A stretch of DNA of 64,000 bases, from NCBI GenBank assembly GCA_034509925.1, contig CM067530.1, positions 971,501 through 1,035,500 on the forward strand, in the 5' to 3' direction. The stretch comes from Hirudinaria manillensis. Its lineage: Eukaryota > Annelida > Clitellata > Hirudinida > Hirudinidae. Below, in pieces: positions 1-10,509 of the stretch. Position 1 is the stretch's first letter, and every line of letters starts with the position of its first letter. Under the pieces are notes generated by a model. That model made no database searches and was not told where the DNA came from. It saw only the letters and a program-made list of their open reading frames with translations. The position numbers and the translations under genes are program-made.

Positions 1-487
1 ATTATTATCAAGATATACATATATCTTGCATAAGATATCTTAATCTTGAAGGAGGGTAAGTTTGAAGAACATTTTTCAATGAAATAAAATCAAAAATAAA
101 GAAATAATTGAATCCGACAAAACGAGAACCAAATATATTAAATTATTATCTTAATGTCAAGACTGCTGCATTCTTTAAGATCTCATCAAATGCAATTAAA
201 ACATTGGCTCAGGTAGATGATTCTGATGCCAATAACTCACAATTGCTTTTCATTCGTTTAAATTATTACAAATTCTATTGAACATTGATTAGTTCCAACA
301 GGAGTTCAACAGGGTAGGGTTGCCGGCCACATCGACATACCCCTTTTACCCCAACCCTTAGCAATGATTGGTCAAAACGAAATCTGATGCCATTTGATCG
401 TGCATTAAGACAACCAAAACCAAAAAACGATAAAATTTACAATTAAATAATGGAATAACAATAACAATAATAAGAAATCAATTCCAG

Positions 488-1387
488 GAAATTCATTGGC
501 AAAAGTCCACGGATCTGTATTCAGTCAGACGACCATTTGTAGATTTGAAAATCTGCAACTGAGTTATAAAAACGCCTGCAAGTTGAGACCGATTCTCAAG
601 GAATGGTTGGAAGAGGCTGAAAAAAATGTTGCAGACGACAGAACAGGTTTTTGTTTTGATGTGGATTAAATTGTATTTTGATAGAAATTGGTAATAATAT
701 AAATGCTTAGAATTATTCTTTATTATTATTATTATTATTTATTCTCGGGTACTTTTACATATTTCGTGTGTTTCTATCAACGATACAGAATGGGTGTCGG
801 CGAAGAATCTCAAAAATTTATAAATAACCTGATATGACTTAAATGCTTAGCTAAAATATTTTACATAATTTATTAAATTTAGAATTTAAGTATTTAACAT
901 TAATTGCATAACGACCATGATCAGCCATTAAATGTAATCCAAAAAATCTTGCCAAAGATTTGCGATCAATCCTGTAATTCTCGCAAAAAAGAGACATTTT
1001 TTTATCGTTAAAATAAATATCGTAAAACATGAGAAAAACCCACCGCGGTTGAATAATTCGATGAAACGGAAACTAATTCTTCCAGACAGGAGAAGAAAGC
1101 GTAGAACCACGATTGGTTTGAGAGCCAAAGATGCTTTGGAGGCCCATTTCATACACAGACCGAAACCATCCTCGTACGAAATATTCCAAGTTGCCCAGTC
1201 GCTCAGATTGGACAAGGAGGTCGTTAGAGTCTGGTTCTGCAACCGAAGACAGCGGGACAAAAGGGTGAAGACGAGTCTGAGACTCGAGGAATGCCAAATG
1301 GATGAGGGTCAACTGGAAGAGAAACAACTCGGATGGATGGAAGACAAGAAGGATGACATCTTCAAATACGTGCAGCACAATGCATGA
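488..1387 (+). CDS. POU1F1: Class I POU-homeodomain transcription factor (Pit-1/POU1F1-like), 3' part
   Basis: Two exons, 488-646 and 1086-1387 (stop 1385-1387), join across a phase-1 intron (donor gttttt, acceptor attcttccag). Exon 1 encodes the second half of the POU-specific domain, with the signature [20 protein letters not shown] and WLEEAE. After a linker of about ten residues, exon 2 starts at the homeodomain ([43 protein letters not shown]). The KRVKTSL tail and the AKDALE/KPSS residues fit POU class I better than class II-IV. POU factors bind octamer-like DNA in the nucleus through both domains. The first POU-specific helices and the N-terminus are not in the window: the exon opens mid-codon and nothing matching lies in 1-480, so this is a 5'-partial gene. 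A 50-residue acidic/Gln-rich tail of no recognised function follows the homeodomain. AATAAA at 1535-1540 could end the transcript. Confidence 0.9.
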
Positions 1388-2027
1388 TTTGTTGCGAGTG
1401 TATTTCAATTGTTTAGTTCAATCCGGATCTTTATCGAAATATTTTTTATGGACGGTTGTTTAATTTATAGCGCTACTTCGTGTAGTTCGTGTACAAAAAT
1501 TGATGAGAAAAAAGTAATCCAGCCATTAATTAGAAATAAATTCATAGCATATTATCAACATCCAAGCTTTGACTTCACTGATTCATTCAAACTACTGAAA
1601 CAAAAAGGGAATCCAGTTACTGTTGTGTAAAGATTGGTGATTTGCCCGCTTATTCATTCTACAAACTCCACATCTACATTTGTTCAAATTCAACCAGATT
1701 AACAACTTAAGCAACATTGGATCATCTTTATACAACATTGCCATGTTACGAATGTTTCTGTATCATTTACTGGGGTTGTAACTCGAGGATAATTGATGTA
1801 ATCAACAAAACTTAACGTTGCTATTACAGGATACGTATGCCATCGATAGCAATTCCATCCACGTTGTTTGATAAAGCCCTGCTCAAATTGTTTTTAAGAA
1901 AAATCTGATTTTGGAAATATCCGTTTTTTCCCTATAATAAGATATCCCTGTTAGCCTATGTTGTAATTATTGCAGTAAATTTAAAATTTTAACACATGGT
2001 AAATGCGAATTTATGGAAGGCATGAAA
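1388..2027. other. Intergenic and 3'UTR sequence
   Basis: AT-rich. Holds the probable POU-gene 3'UTR with AATAAA at 1535-1540. A 73-codon ORF at 1409-1630 has no recognisable domain and is most simply UTR. Nothing else was recognised. Confidence 0.5.
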
Positions 2028-2552
2028 TCATATGTCAAATTTCACTCCCATCCTGCAAGTAATCGGGTTCTTGTTGAGTAGAACCTCCATGACGTCCAAG
2101 TAAATGTGTTCTGCCAAACTGCTTTTCTGTTCCGGACTCAGCTTCGATGATCCCTTGAAAGTAGGATGTTCAAATACGGTGCCAACTCGGGTTTGGAGAC
2201 CGTCCAGGTGTCTTCAAAGATTTCACGGACATCGAATCAATTTCGATGGAGTGACGGTTAACCATTTATCATTAAATGTCATTGTAAAGGTGTAATAAAC
2301 GTTAAATAACAGTTAATAAATCAAGATGGTTAAGGATATCCTTGGAGCTCACTTGGCTCCACCGAGCATCATTGCAACTGCTTGATCGGGTCCGAACATC
2401 CAGATGAGTTTGCCGAAGAAGACGTCGATCTTCAACTTGTAGTTGCTCAGAGAATCACCGAGAGCACTCTTCTTTGTTAACTTTGTCAAATTGGGTCTAC
2501 AATTGCAACATGGAAGAAGTAGAATTAAAGGCAGAAATAATTTTAACAGCAT
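2028..2552 (-). CDS. Small two-exon protein of unknown function, possibly secreted
   Basis: Read on the minus strand, exon 2552-2353 and exon 2211-2028 (stop 2030-2028) join by a phase-2 intron (donor gtgagc, acceptor tttgaag) into a 127-residue frame. The join is supported by phase agreement and by the sudden appearance of a new long frame after the acceptor, ending ITCRMGVKFDI. The N-terminus has a strong signal-peptide look (M, LLKLFLPLILLLP, then CCNC). However, the same bases form a good 3' splice site: a pyrimidine tract ending ttgtag directly before the Pro-Asn-Leu-Thr codons. This could therefore be an internal exon of a longer gene whose upstream exon I did not find. I recognise no family. 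Motifs seen: WMFGPDQAVAMMLGGAK and LSPEQKSSLAEHIYLDVMEV. Confidence 0.5.
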
Positions 2553-3197
2553 GACTGAAAATATGCTTAGAAAATCGAGACAGTTGAAATTTCTTAAATA
2601 AGAACTTATGCTTCTTACGAAGTAATTTATGCATATCTTCTTACTGATTTATGCATATCGCTGTCACTCAGGAGTTCTGAATAATCGATTTGCTAATCGG
2701 TTTCCTAGATTTCATAATTTAATGATAATAGTTTCGGTGAACATTATTTTAAATAATTATTAGTTTCAGTTAACTATTTTGTTAAAATGTACTATTTTGT
2801 TTTTGATTTATCCAATTATTGTTGAATAAAGTAGATAAGTGTAACAGGATAATTCAAAATGTCCTTGAACCAAAGCTTTCTTGTGAATAATTGCCATTAA
2901 TTCATAATTAAACGTAACTAATGTAATCTTATTAATACCATTCATCGCTTTTATTTTAAATAAATTTTAAAAAAATTACATTTTAATAAAATTATCTAAA
3001 TGATCGATTAAAGTAAAATATAATATTATTTACCGCAAATTTTAATTAAATAATTTTAATTTAATTTAAATTAATTTATTAAATAAATTAACTGTAATAT
3101 TCAGACTTTTTTAAGTGAAGCTGCAAGGGAATTCTAGACATCTTTTTTGTCACAAACTTGATAAAATCTAAAGCAGAACATAAAAAGTAACTAAAAG
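2553..3197. other. AT-rich spacer
   Basis: Very AT-rich DNA between divergent genes. No ORF, RNA gene or repeat was recognised. It should contain the promoter of the POLR2K-like gene and, if the minus-strand gene has an upstream exon, that exon too. Confidence 0.4.
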
Positions 3198-3407
3198 ATG
3201 GAACGCAAACAAAGGAAAGCAACCATTGAATCTGCTCCTCATGAAGTCAACAGTGATTTCTCCAAGAGAGAACAGGTCTTCTATTGCAGCACGTGCAAGA
3301 GAGAAAGTCGTTTGGTTCACAAGGCGCCATTAATTTGCAAGAATTGTGGATGCTGTTCGTTTTACATGAAGCCAATGAACTTTGGCAGAGTCTTGAATTG
3401 CCGGTGA
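3198..3407 (+). CDS. POLR2K: Divergent RPB12/ABC10-alpha-like small RNA polymerase subunit (zinc ribbon)
   Basis: A single-exon 69-codon ORF from ATG 3198. Residues from about 28 to the end match the layout of the RNA polymerase I/II/III shared subunit RPB12: YCSTC, 13 residues, CKNCG, then 18 residues ending in a terminal Arg. The spacing C-x2-C-x13-C-x2-C-G and the distance to the C-terminus equal those of the family as I remember it. The usual basic YKKRTKRLVVFDAR-type tail is replaced by YMKPMNFGRVLNCR, so it is clearly diverged. The family subunit binds one zinc ion in the polymerase core. An AATAAA follows at 3452-3457. With no intron and this divergence, it may be a retrocopy-derived paralogue rather than the main gene; I cannot see another copy here. 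Confidence 0.6.
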   Translation: MERKQRKATIESAPHEVNSDFSKREQVFYCSTCKRESRLVHKAPLICKNCGCCSFYMKPMNFGRVLNCR

Positions 3408-4017
3408 TTATGATGTTTCAATTCCTAGTAATTTTTGTTCAATATTTTAGAAATAAACAATAAAACCAGTTATTTAATTAATGTAAAAACCGTTATCTGA
3501 TTTATTAATTATTTTATGTCTAATTTCTGGCTGATTATAAATCAATTTATGACGGCACAAAAAGGTTCATCATAGAAGATTACTTCAAATTTTAACGATT
3601 GCATTTCTATGTAAAGTTTTTCAGAAAAGTTAACGGCCATGAAACATGAGTTTAACTGGTTGAATTAAAATTTAAGAATAAAAGTCAATTAGATAAGTAA
3701 TCTTAAGTACAAATTTTTCTTTAATTTTATAGGCTGTCGAAAAGACGAAAAAGGTAAATGGTAGTTAAGCTTGTAATAAACCGATCTGTAATTGGCACAA
3801 TCTAATAGAAAATTAATAGTATTTCTTTGATAATCTAATACTTTTCGAAGTACACTTAGTTTTGTAGTATTTAAAAATCAAATTTCAAAAATCTTTTACA
3901 AAAACAAAGAAAACCTCAAAATTTAAAACTTTCAAAATCTATATCTTGACGTCCAATTTCAAATTGCAGTGTATCTCGCTCTCTCATTTGTTTTGCTTAC
4001 GCGCTCTTTAAACGAAA
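3408..4017. other. Spacer and RPL30-A promoter region
   Basis: No ORF of note. From about 3930 to 4017 the sequence matches the upstream flank of RPL30 copy B on the opposite strand. It contains pyrimidine-rich stretches (ctcgctctctc, gcgctcttt) just before the ATG, of the kind used as a terminal oligopyrimidine start in ribosomal-protein genes. Confidence 0.5.
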
Positions 4018-4697
4018 ATGGTTGATCAAAAGAAATCGGTTAGTGCCGTGTAACAATTGTTTAAGAATTATTCTCGCAGATTCGTACATTGTTTTGATGT
4101 TTCCAGAAAAAGAATAACGATACCCTCAACGCTCGTCTGGCACTGGTTATGAAGAGTGGCAAATATGTCGTCGGATACGAAGGAACTCTGGATACCCTCA
4201 GGCAAGGAACGGCCAAGTTGGTCATCGTTGCCTCAAACACCCCAAGTCTCAGGTTCGTGTTGAAAAATTTTGAAAGAGTAAAATTGTTGGGCTAGTTTAA
4301 ATGGCTTCTGAGCGCATAATTGAAAAGATATCTTAAGGCGTATTATTGCCACTTGTTTTTTCTTTATAGAAATAATTACGAGAGTTATCCCCCTTCAGTT
4401 TATGATGTTGCTAATATTGTTTTGTAAATGCAGGAGGAGTGAGATCGAGTATTATGCCTGGTTGGCAGAGACCGGAGTCCACCATTACGATGGCACCAAC
4501 ATTGAACTTGGAACTGCCTGTGGAAATCACTTCCACGAAACAACACTCAGCATCACCGATCCTGGTTAGTACATTAAATTGATGAAACTGAGTAATATTT
4601 GGTAGGTTGTTGCACAGCTATAATAAAATACTGTTTTTTAGGTGACTCTGACATCTTCAAGATATTCAAAGTAATCAAAGGACAACCTCTTGATTAA
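4018..4697 (+). CDS. RPL30: 60S ribosomal protein L30 (eL30), copy A
   Basis: Four exons: 4018-4038, 4107-4252, 4434-4564, 4642-4697 (stop 4695-4697). They give a 117-residue protein, close to the 115 of human RPL30. The signature is complete: [70 protein letters not shown]. eL30 is a cytosolic large-subunit protein that binds kink-turn RNA. Intron phases are 0, 2, 1. All three donors have T at +3 (gttagt, gttcgt, gttagt). Polyadenylation signal AATAAA at 4725-4730. An inverted second copy lies at 9383-10039. The C-terminus ([14 protein letters not shown]) is longer and different from vertebrate L30. Confidence 0.96.
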
Positions 4698-5418
4698 ATG
4701 ATTGAATTTGTTTTTCAACCTTGTAATAAAATTACAAACTAATTACAAACAATTTGCTTGTTTTTAACTGAGTTGAAAAATTTGTTTTAATACGTCGGGT
4801 GTCCAAGAAGGAACGTTTAAAGCCCGATTAAATTTAATCATTTTATGGCCAATTTTTTATTGACTTGTTACTTCTGAAAATATTATCTGCGTTGACTAAT
4901 TATAATTAATATACTAAGACTTTCTTCTGTGAGATAAGACACATCTGGAAGAACAAATAGGCACTGGTTGTAACCGAGGCTGCTTTTAGATCTAAATACT
5001 GTATGGTGAAAGGGAATCTGTTTGCTTAGAATTACATGTTCTGTGCATATTTAATTAGCCTGTTAAGCTTTATTGTTAAAATCATGATTCACTCGTTTAT
5101 TATTTGTTCAGGTTGGCTTTGCAAAGCAAGAAGTTTGTGCTGGATTATTTGAATTTATTTGAAAAAACAGTAATGTATTTTAATTACTTTTTTGAATTTT
5201 AAGTCTGCCGGCTTATCTTACAAAACTCCGGAAAAAGCGGTCTTTACTTGGAGTTTTATTCTCATCATGGACATTAGATATGTTTCATCCAATTTAGAAG
5301 TCTTTTAAACTTAAAATATATGCTTGAAATTCGATTTAATCACGTTAAAAATAGGTCGAATTGAAAACAATGTTATATTTTTCAACACTCACTTCCAACG
5401 AAATCGTGCAATTTGCTT
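4698..5418. other. Convergent intergenic spacer
   Basis: AT-rich spacer between RPL30-A (+) and the secreted-protein gene (-). Holds the RPL30-A 3'UTR and poly(A) signal. No further feature recognised. Confidence 0.5.
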
Positions 5419-5970
5419 TCAAGGTTTGCAGATGATATAGGTATGATTATGATCGTAGAAATATGACCACAATTTGCGTAGAGATCCAACACAAATTGAT
5501 TTTCCATCACAAACAGCTGGCGCATTGTTGTACTTGCAATCCATGTCGTTGACTCCAGGCACAAACCAGTCAGACCAACCCCCGCCAAACCACTGAATCT
5601 TGTAGGCGACTATCTTCCCTCCTAGAAGTTCCTACGAGATCACAAATTCGTATTAAAACATTCTGATGAAATATAAATGGAATAATAATTACAAGGAAAA
5701 ACGAATCATTGTTCATGTACTCAAGTTACAATTGAAATTGCTTACGTAATCAGTATGCGAAGCGAGTCCATTGGCCCACCACTGACATTGGGTTCTTTTA
5801 GGGGGCTGGTTGGCCACTTCGAAGCAATGGGTTTGTTGAGAATTGTCGTTAGAGATGCAATCATTCGTGGGACAGTTGTCATTGCATTTCTGGCAAGCCT
5901 CGGCTGGGGAGAACAGGACTGTACAGAGAATCACCAAGATCGCAGTCTTCATATTGGCTTCAGTTGGCAA
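5419..5970 (-). CDS. Small secreted cysteine-containing protein, unknown family
   Basis: Minus-strand exons 5970-5746 and 5631-5419 (stop 5421-5419) join across a phase-0 intron with good sites (donor gtaagc, acceptor ctcgtag). The product is 145 residues from the first ATG, or 139 from the second ATG at 5952, which starts directly at a classic signal peptide (MKTAILVILCTVLFSPAEA). The mature part begins with a Cys cluster (CQKCNDNCPTNDC). It continues with two aromatic Gly blocks (QCQWWANGL; IQWFGGGWSDWFVPGVNDMD) and ends WSYFYDHNHTYIICKP. The second ATG is the better signal-peptide start. I do not recognise the family; the WFVPGVND and YFYDHNHTYI blocks look like a compact extracellular beta fold, but that is a guess. 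Confidence 0.8.
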
Positions 5971-7047
5971 ATATTTTTATAGTATTTAAGACCATGATTT
6001 GAGAATCATATTAAAAATATGATATGATATAAGAAGAAATTCGTCAACGCCACACAAAAAATCTCACTTCCGACAACCCAAGTTTTCATACAGAAACCGA
6101 GATGTTGAGTGATATTTATGCAATTATCGGGATTCTCAAATCGATGCATGGTATCGATCTCTCATTTGAACTTCCCCAAAGATAAAGTGCTCCCATGATA
6201 GTTACCATTTTCTAATGAAATCGATATTTCCCCCTGTTGCCAACAGATGGAGTGAACATGAAAAATATCCTAAGACCAGAGACAAATGATAGTAATTAAT
6301 ATTTGATTTTGACATTTACATCTAGTCGAAGAAAATATTTTTCTAAAAGTTTTTGAATATTGAGGCTGCATCTCAATGTAATATTTGTACATTTATTAAG
6401 ATAAACATGCATTACTTCACAATACTTTCTACGAGATAAGTGTGCTCATCTATTTTTATTTTTAAATAATATTAATTTGATAAATATTTACCAAACAATG
6501 TTTAAAACAAAAGAAGAATATTAAACATGGTTAATTGATCCACCAGGCGCATAGGTAAACATGGACATGACCTATTAGGTATCAGTACTTGTTTACAAGT
6601 CTACGATTTGGATAGAGTCGTTGAAGGGGAAAGGTAATTAAGTAATCAAATCATTGTTGAATTACATCGACGATTTTGATGTCCTTTAATTCAAATAAAC
6701 ACAGTCTATTTCGGAGAAATTTCCTACTAAATACGTTAAACTTGAATCATAAATTTAGACACGTAGAAAGAAAATTAGTCGTCAGGATATCAGCAGAAAC
6801 CCAACAAAAATTCTGCCAAAATTATTTTTAAATAATTGAAATTTATTAAATAACTAAAAATTCCGGTTCTATTTATTATTAGCCATATTGTGATAGATTG
6901 TATAAAACGAGTTCATTTTTGTCGAACCTGTTGTCAGCGTCTGTGACAACGTCCGTCTGCGTCCTATTTTCGCTGTTTTCTTTTAGACTTTAGTCGACTT
7001 GATAAATTAAATTTGATGTATTAATTTCAGAACTGATCACATATTTA
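5971..7047. other. Intergenic region with a TATA box and a short palindrome
   Basis: Mostly featureless AT-rich DNA. Near the right end, TATAAAA at 6901-6907 is followed by an exact inverted repeat, GTTGTCA (6930-6936) and TGACAAC (6944-6950). Just before the next gene's ATG lies a good splice acceptor (ttaatttcag at 7021-7030), so that gene probably has a spliced 5'UTR. Confidence 0.45.
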
Positions 7048-8357
7048 ATGGCGGTAAACAATAAATCGGACAGTGAAGTCGGAGAGGAGGAGAAGTTTGA
7101 ATTAGAAGAAGTTCAAGTTGAAGCTGAAGAGTCGTTTGAAACGGAGGAAGACGAAGAAGAAGAAGAAGAAGAAGAAGAAGAAAAATTTAACCCATTTGAC
7201 GATGAGGAGATTAAAAGCATTCACCGGCATTGTTTGGAAATGGAGGATATCGTTGATTCGCTGAATTCAGAAGCAGAATCTTTAAGCAAGAATAGTTTAA
7301 TTTTATCATTCAGTGAAAACATGGCTCAGGAAATTTGCCATAACGCTCTGTATGAAATCGAACTCGTGAGATGCCCTTAAATTTAGTTTATTTATCTAAA
7401 TAAATAAATAGTTAATACAAAAGTATTGCTAAAAGGCATTATTTACTTTAACATGTGAACAACTTCGAATAATTGCTTATTTTTGGCGTTTGTTTTAGGT
7501 TCATAAAATTAAAATCTTGGGACTTGAGAGGAGCAAGCTTGATGGATCGTTTACATATTCTAACAACATCAGATGGCCTCTTGTGGGAGAATTTACCCCC
7601 GAGGTCGGTCGTTTGTCGATCATTAAATACATTTTGGTGAGTTATTTCTGAATAAAAAACCTTCTTTTTTCAGGGCCCTACTTGGAAAACTATTAGCATT
7701 AAAATTTAATTACTCATAAGTCTCAAATAAATATTCAAATAAGTTGTAGATAGATAAGACATCGTTTAGATATCATTTTGTTGGTGAATTGTGAATAAAA
7801 CATTTCTTAAGCGATCAGATAAATACATTATTTCTAGAAGAATTGTCTTCAAAACAGAGATGTTGGGATTTTAATTCAAATTGGGACTTCAATGTGGTTT
7901 CAATGGGACAATCGTCGAATCGTTCAAACGAAGTCCAACACAGTTATCGAGTTCAATTCTTTGACTTGACAAGAAGGTCTCCACATACGGCTTTTACTGG
8001 CAAACTGTATTTCATCATATCACACAGTTTAACTAGGGATGACTGGGTTAGTGTTTTTTTATTTATTTTAGAATAATTTGGGACAATATTAATCGTAATT
8101 TTCAAATAAATTGAAATTTATTTTATATAATATTATTTCCTTATTAAACGTCATTGTGTATCATTGTATACTTCTGAGATCTTGAAGGGCAGTATAAAAA
8201 TTAAATGAAATTTCAAATTTTCAACTGTTTAAAATCTTAAATTGTTTTCAAATATGTTTAAATTTTAACTCAGAACGAACCTGTTGATGTTTCGTTCACG
8301 TTTGAATCGAAAAGGCATTCTTACAGGTACTTTGAAATGTTCTGGATAATGTTGTGA
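7048..8357 (+). CDS. Acidic 242-residue protein of unknown function
   Basis: Four exons in consistent phase 0: 7048-7365, 7499-7636, 7858-8046 and 8274-8357 (stop 8355-8357). Donors are gtgaga, gtgagt and gttagt. The N-terminal third is highly acidic with a run of about ten Glu, then a short helical segment (SIHRHCLEMEDIVDSLNSEAES). The rest looks like a beta-rich domain: KIKILGLERSKLDGSFTYS, VQFFDLTRRSP, KLYFIISHSLTRDDW, EPVDVSFTFESKRHSYRYF. I know no matching family. Exon 3 is the weakest link: I chose the acceptor aaaacag at 7851-7857 because it alone keeps the frame that runs on to 8046. The last exon may continue past 8326, where a gt would be an alternative donor. Confidence 0.6.
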
Positions 8358-9350
8358 ACAATATATATTTTTTAAAATTTGTTGATAATTAAAAAAATGT
8401 AACCAGATAAAAAATAAATTGTGATAGGCCTTCACTAAGACTAGATGAATCTATCCTTGTGAGAAATCGATAAAGACAGATATTTTATACTTTACTTCAT
8501 GTATTGAAACATCATCATCATTATCATCACCATTTTAATGTGTTTTAGTTGTGGAATTAAAATAATAATTCCATTTATATGTTTTATTTATATTTCATTT
8601 CAGTTGTTATTGGTAACTCTGATGGCTGTTGGTCATGTTATGTAATAATTTTTGACTTTGATGGCAGTTATTTGAAAATAATAATATCTATAATAAGTAT
8701 CTCAAACCTATGATAAGAATTTAATTAATTTCAATCAATCATTAATCATCTGAATAACTAATGTCTACAAGAAAAATTCCAGCGGGAAATGAGGACAATT
8801 TCATTAAATATGCAAATAATTCAATAATTATTCAGTAATAATTATCATTTATCATAAAAGACCCGGCAGATTCTACTTTAGACAAATCTTCCTCGAAAAT
8901 GCCACGAAATCCAAAGCGAAAGTCTTCGAGAAATTTCGAACATTTGTTGGCACCTGTTGAATACTTTAAAAGCTAATAAATTATTTACCAAAATTTATTA
9001 ATTAAGGAATTGATTAAAATTAGATAAGAATATTTATGATAATTATGAAACGCATTAGAAAACTATGAATAGCATTTATGCCATTGACACAATCTCGTAA
9101 TTATGATTGTGAAATTATGAACCACGAAATTATGTGATGTTAAACATGTAATCAGATTTAATCGTTTTAGCCTTTGGTTTTAAAATAATAAATTTTAGTG
9201 CGATTATTTTGTTGACCTTAAAACGTTATTAATAAAATCAACTCTCCAAGAGATCATTTCAGGCAGTTAAATATTTGTTAGTTGAACACCCTAAATATTG
9301 AAATAAATTTTCCATTTCAGTTGAAAACAAGCAACTTGGTGGTTTATAAT
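8358..9350. other. AT-rich spacer with one micro-ORF
   Basis: AT-rich. The only protein-like stretch is a 25-codon ORF at 8899-8976 (MPRNPKRKSSRNFEHLLAPV, then EYFKS and stop). It follows a possible acceptor (tctactttag) and overlaps AATAAA. No family was recognised; it could be a small exon, a micro-ORF or chance. Confidence 0.25.
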
Positions 9351-9382
9351 TTTATTGCAAATTGTAAAACAAATTCAATCAT

Positions 9383-10039
9383 TTAATCCAGAGCTTCCTC
9401 TTCAGAGGTTTTGAATATCCTGACGATGTCAGAGTCACCTAAAAAACAGTATTTTATTATAGCTGTGCAACAACCTATCAAATATTACTCAGTTTCATCA
9501 ATTTAATGTACTAACCAGGATCTGTGATGCTGAGTGTGGTTTCGGGGAAGTGCTTTCCACAGGCAGTTCCAAGTTCAATGTTGGTGCCATCGTAATGGTG
9601 GACTCCGGTCTTTGCCAACCAAGCGTAGTACTCGATTTCACTCTTCCTGTATTTAAAAAACAACATCAAGAAATTATAAATTACTCGACTATACGGACAG
9701 GTACTACTAAGAAGAAATGAGTCCCATTAATATTCCTCATCACATCTTCTAAACTATGCGCAATGGTGACTTTTAAACTAGTCCAAGAAATTTTCAACGC
9801 GAACCTCTGCTTTGGGGTGTTTGAGGCAATGATGACCAACTTGGCTGTTCCTTGCCTGAGGGTATCCAGAGTTCGTTCGTATCCGACGACATATTTGCCA
9901 CTCTTCACAACCAGTGCCAGACGAGCGTTGACGGTATCGTTAGTCTTTTTCTGGAAGCATCAAAACAATGTACGAATCTGCGAGAATAATTCTTAAACAA
10001 TTGTTACACGGCACCAACCGATTTCTTTTGAGCAACCAT
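9383..10039 (-). CDS. RPL30: 60S ribosomal protein L30 (eL30), copy B, inverted paralogue
   Basis: Minus-strand exons 10039-10019, 9950-9805, 9646-9516 and 9438-9383 (stop 9385-9383) have exactly the sizes of copy A (21, 146, 131, 56 nt) with intact splice sites, giving an uninterrupted 117-residue L30. It differs from copy A at scattered residues (for example MVAQ for MVDQ, SNTPKQRKSEI for SNTPSLRRSEI) and in the C-terminus ([14 protein letters not shown]). Intron 1 and the 5' flank are nearly identical to copy A, while intron 2 has diverged. A poly(A) signal (TTTATT on the plus strand, 9351-9356) follows. Both copies look functional. The pair is tail-to-tail, separated by 4.7 kb that holds unrelated genes. 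Confidence 0.94.
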
Positions 10040-10509
10040 TTTCGTTTAAAGAGTGGTTAAGCAAAACAAATGAGAGCAAGAGACACTGCAATTTTGAAAT
10101 TGGACGTCAAGATATATGTAGTATAGATTTTGAAAGTTTTAAATCTTGACCTATGTTTTTGTAAATGTTTTTTTAAATTAATTTTTTAAGGGATGGATAT
10201 TTTTAATTTGTTAAATTTTAGCACTAAAAATTAATAACACATATATAATTGTAATGTACGTATGCTGTTCCATGACTTCTTTTGAAATTGTCTAAAGAGA
10301 TGTTCGTTACTCAAAAGTTAACGTTCAGTCTGTAATCGTTTTCGAGAAATGGTTCTGAATCTTTTTGGCTCGCCATTCTTACCGAGAAAGTTTAAATAGG
10401 AGTACAATAAGCGGTCATTATTTTTTACCTTTGAAATTCAAAAATATTTTGAATTCAATTATATTATTTTGAACGAAATGAATCATGAATTCATAGTTAA
10501 CAAAACTAA
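10040..10509. other. RPL30-B promoter side and spacer
   Basis: The first 120 bases repeat, in inverted form, the 5' flank of RPL30-A (including the Py-rich leader). The rest is AT-rich with no recognised feature up to the next ATG. Confidence 0.5.

Noticed and set aside
7838-7969. Alternative frame for exon 3 of the acidic protein (NRDVGILIQIGTSMWFQWDN)
   Set aside because: Protein-like at first but stops at about 7969 without a usable donor, whereas the chosen frame runs to a gttagt donor and joins exon 4 in phase.
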